Positions 6,327 through 9,100 of a stretch of DNA of 9,100 nt are shown one piece after another. The stretch is from JBGPHT01 sp041484525 (GTDB taxonomy: Bacteria > Acidobacteriota > Terriglobia > Bryobacterales > Bryobacteraceae). Each line of letters begins with the position of its first letter. Position 1 is the stretch's first letter. Location: NCBI GenBank assembly GCA_041484525.1, contig JBGPHT010000231.1, forward strand, positions 1-9,100. The letters run 5' to 3'. The position numbers and the translations under genes are program-made. A model generated the notes under the pieces. It was given only the letters and a program-made list of their open reading frames with translations, was not told where the DNA came from and searched no databases.

Positions 6327-6486
6327 CTAATTATAAAAATTGGAAATACAGAGTAGAAAATGAACGATGCCGGCCGAGGCCTGCCAGTCCTGAAACCCGG
6401 CGGAACGGGACGGAGGCAGGAGAAAAGAAAAGAGGGTAGAACTTAAATAGTCTGCAAACAAAGAGAGCACAAACGCTACGGCTTCG

Positions 6487-6516
6487 GACTGCGGTATCTA
6501 TCGTGACGGTCGGCAC
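6487..6516 (-). pseudogene. Possible remnant of a PIN-domain (VapC-like) toxin N-terminus
   Basis: A GTG at 6516, sharing its first base with the TAG that ends the antitoxin relic, opens the reading MPTVTIDTAV. PIN-domain toxins usually start with a short strand ending in a catalytic Asp in a context like VxxDTNVL, so VTIDTAV in this position is suggestive. After about ten codons the resemblance stops. The frame continues to 6331 as a 61-codon open frame in AT-rich DNA with no further PIN motif (no later acidic residues in the right context). I read it as a truncated toxin gene of which only the first codons survive. Evidence is short, and position next to an antitoxin relic is the main support. 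Confidence 0.35.
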
Positions 6517-6777
6517 TACCGCCCGCGCTGTTCAGAGCGGTATTCCGAAATCGCGCGCTCCACCACGCGTTCAGCATCGTCTTCGGATAGCCCAAATCGC
6601 CGCCTGCGCTCCTGCCCCTCTCGAGCTGGCTTAGCTTAGCCGCTCGTGCACGAGATATCGCTTGGCAGCCTCGGCGAAGAGTTCATCCACGGTTTTGCCC
6701 GCCGCCTATGCGGCAGCTTCCATCGCCTCCCGCAGATCGTCAGGGACGCGGATATTGTTGTCTTGAGCTGCGCACAC
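6516..6777 (-). pseudogene. Decayed ribbon-helix-helix antitoxin gene of a type II toxin-antitoxin module
   Basis: Translation of the minus strand from about 6762 gives DNNIRVPDDLREAMEAAA, a TAG stop (6706-6708), then AAGKTVDELFAEAAKRYL and VHERLS, and a TAA stop (6631-6633). With a shift of frame near a duplicated TTAGC (6631-6640), coding resumes as REGQERRRRFGLSEDDAERV and VERAISEYRSEQRGR, ending at TAG 6516-6518. IRVPDDL, AAGKTVDEL and the Glu/Arg-rich tail ending EYRSEQRG match the general plan of ribbon-helix-helix (CopG/Arc-like) antitoxins, which bind their own operator and neutralise a toxin. Two stops plus a frameshift in about 85 codons mean it cannot make the full antitoxin. The 5' end is uncertain; GTG 6777 is a possible old start and lies inside the YfhO-family gene. 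The rest of the locus on the toxin side is mostly lost. Confidence 0.72.
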
Positions 6778-8974
6778 CCTCTTCGGCCGCCAACGCGCGC
6801 CGCTCCGTCTGAGTCCGGGGAAACTTGAGAATTGCCGTGACAAGCGCGGTGGCCGCCAGCAGACTTACCAAAGCGCCCCCGGCCAGGCCAGGCGAGTTGA
6901 ACTGAAACCGGATCTGACGATCGCCTGCCGGCACCTGGATCGACTGGAACGCTCCTCCCCATCGTTCGACGGGGACGTGGCCGCCGTCGACGGTGGCCTT
7001 CCAGCCCGGGAAAAACTGGTCGATCAGAACAAAGCGGCCGCCCCGCTCCGAGTGCACGCGGAATTCGCGCCGTTCCGGCGTCCACGCCGTCCGTACGACG
7101 GTACCGGCGCGATCGTCCTCCCAGTGGTAGGGTGGCCTGGCGTGCAGGTATTCGTACACACGGCACCAGATGTCCGCCCTGCCGACCAGCCGGTACCTGA
7201 GGCTTGCCGCCAGTCGCGCCTCGTGCGAAATACCTTGCCGGGCCATCACGTATCGTACGCCGAGCGCCTGGAGCATCTCTTCGTTTTCGATATCCGTGGA
7301 GAACAAGCGATTGGTGCGAAAAGGAGTCCAGCGCTCGATCGTGCGCTTGTACTGCGACGGCAGAAAGGGGTCGAACCCTTCCGGCGTCGCCAGACCATAC
7401 ATCCGGAAATCGGTCGGGACCGGGCCGGAGTCCTGGTCGATGGCGACGCGGGAATCGCGGTTCGCCGATAGGGCGCGGTATGCCGTCTCGTCGATTCCCG
7501 CGATGCCGTACGCGGGCTGAGCGGCATCATAATCTCCGTCCACCGCATTGAATTGCCGGCTGGTACCGTACACCTTGTAATCGGCGCCGGCCGCGGCCAG
7601 AAGGACGGACGCGAGCACCAGACGGCGCCTGCCCGTGGCGGCGCGGCACGCCCACAAACCCAGCGAAAACAGCCCGGCCGCTACGGCTGTGCCAGCGAGC
7701 GCGCGCGCACTGGTCGGAAATACGCCGCCGTGACGCCAGATCCACAGTTGCCGAAGTGACCAGGCTGTCAAGCCCGCCACTGCCGTGGGTGCGACCCACT
7801 GCGGCAGTCTCCCGGTGTATCCGCTCGCGAAGAAATCATGCAGGCTGGTGGCGGCGATCAGGGCCGCCATTGCCGCCACACCTGCATAGAAGTTCTGCGG
7901 CTGCAAGGTATAGTCCAGGAACGGCACGCGCTCCACGGTGTGAAGCAGCCGGAGGGGCGGGTTGGCTAATAGCACGGCGACCGCCAGCCCCAGGAGAGCC
8001 TGTAAGTAGGGCCGTAACCGGTGACGCCACGCTGCCCATCCAATCGCGAAGATTCCCGCCAGTCCGACATACATGTAGAGACAGCCCGAGTCGAAATCCG
8101 TGGCGTGCACGCGGTTAAAGTCGAACCAATTGGGCAGGAAGTAGGACAGCAAGACACTCCAACCGTAGGCTCCGACTCCATACTTCGGTTCGAGCTTCAT
8201 CAGCCCTCTGGCTTCGAGCGCAGGCAGCAGTTGCACCATAAACAGGAGCACCGATGCTCCGAGCGCGATCGAGACGCCAACCGCGGTGCGCCAGCGGGCA
8301 CGGCCGCCGAGGGCATATGTCACGACCATGACGCAGTAAACCAGCCACGACGCCGGGTAACCTGCCAGGAAGGCCAGTGCGGATGCGACCGCGACCTTCC
8401 ACAGCGGACGCCAATCCTTACGCTCAGCAGCTTCATCGACGCCCCAGAGTCCCAGCGGCATCCAGGTCATACAACTCACCACGCCGACGTGCCAGAACTG
8501 GGCGATCATGTAGCCGCCATAAGCGAAGACGCCGGCGCCCAGGGCGGCGGGAAGTCGATCGGTCCGGCCACGGAGCCAGCAGTAGCCCAGCAGGAAGGCC
8601 GCCCACACATGAGCGAACATGAAACCTTCCAGAAACTTGAAGGGGAGTTTGGGCTGGGTCCAGCTTGCAGCATACATCAGCCATGTTGGCGGGTATAACA
8701 GCGCCGCCTGCACATTCCCGATGAAAGAGATCCCACAATAGATCGAGGAATCCCATTGCGGGAACCGCCCTTCCTTCAACGCCGAAAACGCGTACTGTTG
8801 AAGCGGGTAATGATACCCGGCAATATCGGAGTAGAGCTGGACGCGTTTCAGCGGAGGCAGATACTCGTAGAAGAACGCATATGTCGCAATCAGCGACAGC
8901 GCAGCCGCTTGCGCGCGTTCCGTACGCATCCACTGATGAAGCCTGGCAGCGATCTTACTTATTAATCCGGCCAT
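6740..8974 (-). CDS. YfhO-family multipass membrane protein (GT-C-like)
   Basis: A 744-residue polytopic inner-membrane protein. YfhO proteins (PF09586) resemble GT-C glycosyltransferases; in Firmicutes, members add sugars to lipoteichoic acid or teichoic acids, so a lipid-linked sugar transferase acting outside the membrane is inferred here. Seen from ATG 8974: a hydrophobic helix at about 22-40, then the loop QLYSDIAGYHYPLQQYAF (46-63), whose Asp50 sits where GT-C enzymes carry an acidic catalytic residue. Many further hydrophobic helices follow (about 86-103, 117-134, 143-178, 192-221, 230-250, 272-281, 298-316, 322-337, 361-378, 392-412, 423-443, 451-463). Then comes a soluble region to about 695 containing FFPGWKATVDGG (654-665) and VPAGDRQIRFQFNSPG (681-696), and a last helix at 697-718. 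ATG 8974 (AAAGG about 11 nt upstream) is preferred to ATG 9058, which would overlap the preceding gene. The final 12 or so residues are encoded by DNA shared with the antitoxin relic, so the natural C-terminus may have been altered. Confidence 0.88.
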   Translation of the reverse strand: MAGLISKIAARLHQWMRTERAQAAALSLIATYAFFYEYLPPLKRVQLYSDIAGYHYPLQQYAFSALKEGRFPQWDSSIYCGISFIGNVQAALLYPPTWLMYAASWTQPKLPFKFLEGFMFAHVWAAFLLGYCWLRGRTDRLPAALGAGVFAYGGYMIAQFWHVGVVSCMTWMPLGLWGVDEAAERKDWRPLWKVAVASALAFLAGYPASWLVYCVMVVTYALGGRARWRTAVGVSIALGASVLLFMVQLLPALEARGLMKLEPKYGVGAYGWSVLLSYFLPNWFDFNRVHATDFDSGCLYMYVGLAGIFAIGWAAWRHRLRPYLQALLGLAVAVLLANPPLRLLHTVERVPFLDYTLQPQNFYAGVAAMAALIAATSLHDFFASGYTGRLPQWVAPTAVAGLTAWSLRQLWIWRHGGVFPTSARALAGTAVAAGLFSLGLWACRAATGRRRLVLASVLLAAAGADYKVYGTSRQFNAVDGDYDAAQPAYGIAGIDETAYRALSANRDSRVAIDQDSGPVPTDFRMYGLATPEGFDPFLPSQYKRTIERWTPFRTNRLFSTDIENEEMLQALGVRYVMARQGISHEARLAASLRYRLVGRADIWCRVYEYLHARPPYHWEDDRAGTVVRTAWTPERREFRVHSERGGRFVLIDQFFPGWKATVDGGHVPVERWGGAFQSIQVPAGDRQIRFQFNSPGLAGGALVSLLAATALVTAILKFPRTQTERRALAAEEGVRSSRQQYPRP

Positions 8975-9003
8975 AAGTATGTAGACCTTTGACCTGGTTG
9001 GTT

Positions 9004-9100
9004 TCAGAGAACGGCGTACTGGGTGTCCGGCGTCAAGAAGAACATGCGAATCGTCCAAGGCAGTTTCTGCAGCGACCGGAGCCGTGCCAGCACAAACTTC
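9004..9100 (-). CDS. C-terminal end of an unidentified protein (partial, N-terminus off window)
   Basis: The minus strand from base 9099 reads 31 codons without interruption to TGA at 9004-9006: KFVLARLRSLQKLPWTIRMF followed by FLTPDTQYAVL. The stretch is basic and hydrophobic and protein-like, with plausible codon choice. Its stop lies 29 nt before ATG 8974 of the YfhO-family gene, a spacing that suggests one transcription unit. Too little is visible to name a family. A membrane-associated or glycan-related enzyme would suit the neighbour, but that is a guess. The competing frame, which extends the YfhO gene to 9058, reads LDDSHVLLDAGHPVRRSL and shows no family likeness. Confidence 0.6.
   Translation of the reverse strand, partial: KFVLARLRSLQKLPWTIRMFFLTPDTQYAVL

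Larger units (their letters stand above)
6103..6486. other. AT-rich intergenic region, no credible gene; likely holds the histidine kinase promoter
   Basis: Base composition drops sharply against the flanking GC-rich genes, chiefly at about 6105-6175 and 6300-6480. Repeated TATATA-like stretches at about 6122-6130 and 6158-6164 are -10-like on the minus strand, but I find no convincing -35 at proper spacing. A spaced dyad CTAACG/CGTTAG pairs 6137-6142 with 6165-6170, and CATGG-ACCTG-CCATG lies at 6191-6205. Short open frames here (for example 6242-6439 plus) show no family motif, codon bias or ribosome site and are not called as genes. I see no tRNA or known RNA fold. Confidence 0.5.

Noticed and set aside
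6242..6439. 65-codon plus-strand frame in the intergenic region
   Set aside because: No ribosome site, no recognised similarity, and its composition changes abruptly midway.
6331..6515. 61-codon minus-strand frame as an intact small gene
   Set aside because: Apart from the first ten residues resembling a PIN start, it has no motif, has poor codon choice and lies in AT-rich DNA; better read as a truncated remnant.
6636..7166. 176-codon minus-strand frame overlapping the YfhO gene end
   Set aside because: It is out of frame with both the YfhO protein and the antitoxin relic, and its product shows no family features.

Overview
The window is GC-rich, densely coded bacterial chromosome with no phage, transposon, CRISPR or RNA gene that I could recognise. 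The gene content (a stand-alone LON substrate-binding-domain protein, a MOFRL-type glycerate kinase, a large YfhO-family membrane protein and a soluble hybrid histidine kinase) together with the high GC would suit an Acidobacteriota genome of the Solibacter/Bryobacter type. That placement is inference from family resemblance only.

Layout. Positions 1-1513 hold a two-gene minus-strand unit: a LON-domain protein, then a partial, proline-rich, membrane-anchored protein that runs off the left edge and carries a 132-bp (44-residue) tandem repeat. A 37-bp divergent gap (1514-1550) separates it from a four-gene plus-strand operon (1551-4484): short-chain dehydrogenase, shikimate kinase, glycerate 2-kinase and a small TPR protein. 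Each junction in the operon is a 4-base stop/start overlap. A GC-rich hairpin (4483-4505) lies where this operon meets, tail to tail, a minus-strand PAS/histidine kinase/receiver protein (4517-6082).

Positions 6103-6486 form an AT-rich gap without a credible gene, containing a few short inverted repeats. Next comes the least expected feature: on the minus strand, 6516-6777 reads as a decayed ribbon-helix-helix antitoxin with two in-frame stops and a frameshift. Its final stop overlaps a GTG that opens ten codons resembling the start of a PIN-domain (VapC-like) toxin. This looks like a dead type II toxin-antitoxin module. Its 5' end lies inside the 3' end of the following YfhO-family gene (6740-8974). 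The right edge holds the last 31 codons of another minus-strand gene (9004-9100).

How the genes work together: the plus-strand operon combines central metabolism (phosphorylation of shikimate and of glycerate) with an oxidoreductase of unknown substrate and a TPR adaptor, and the overlaps suggest coupled translation. The kinase appears to be an orphan signalling protein. The YfhO gene and the fragment upstream of it may belong to an envelope-glycan locus continuing to the right. I saw no complete novel system. The repeat protein and the toxin-antitoxin relic are the items most worth a second look.
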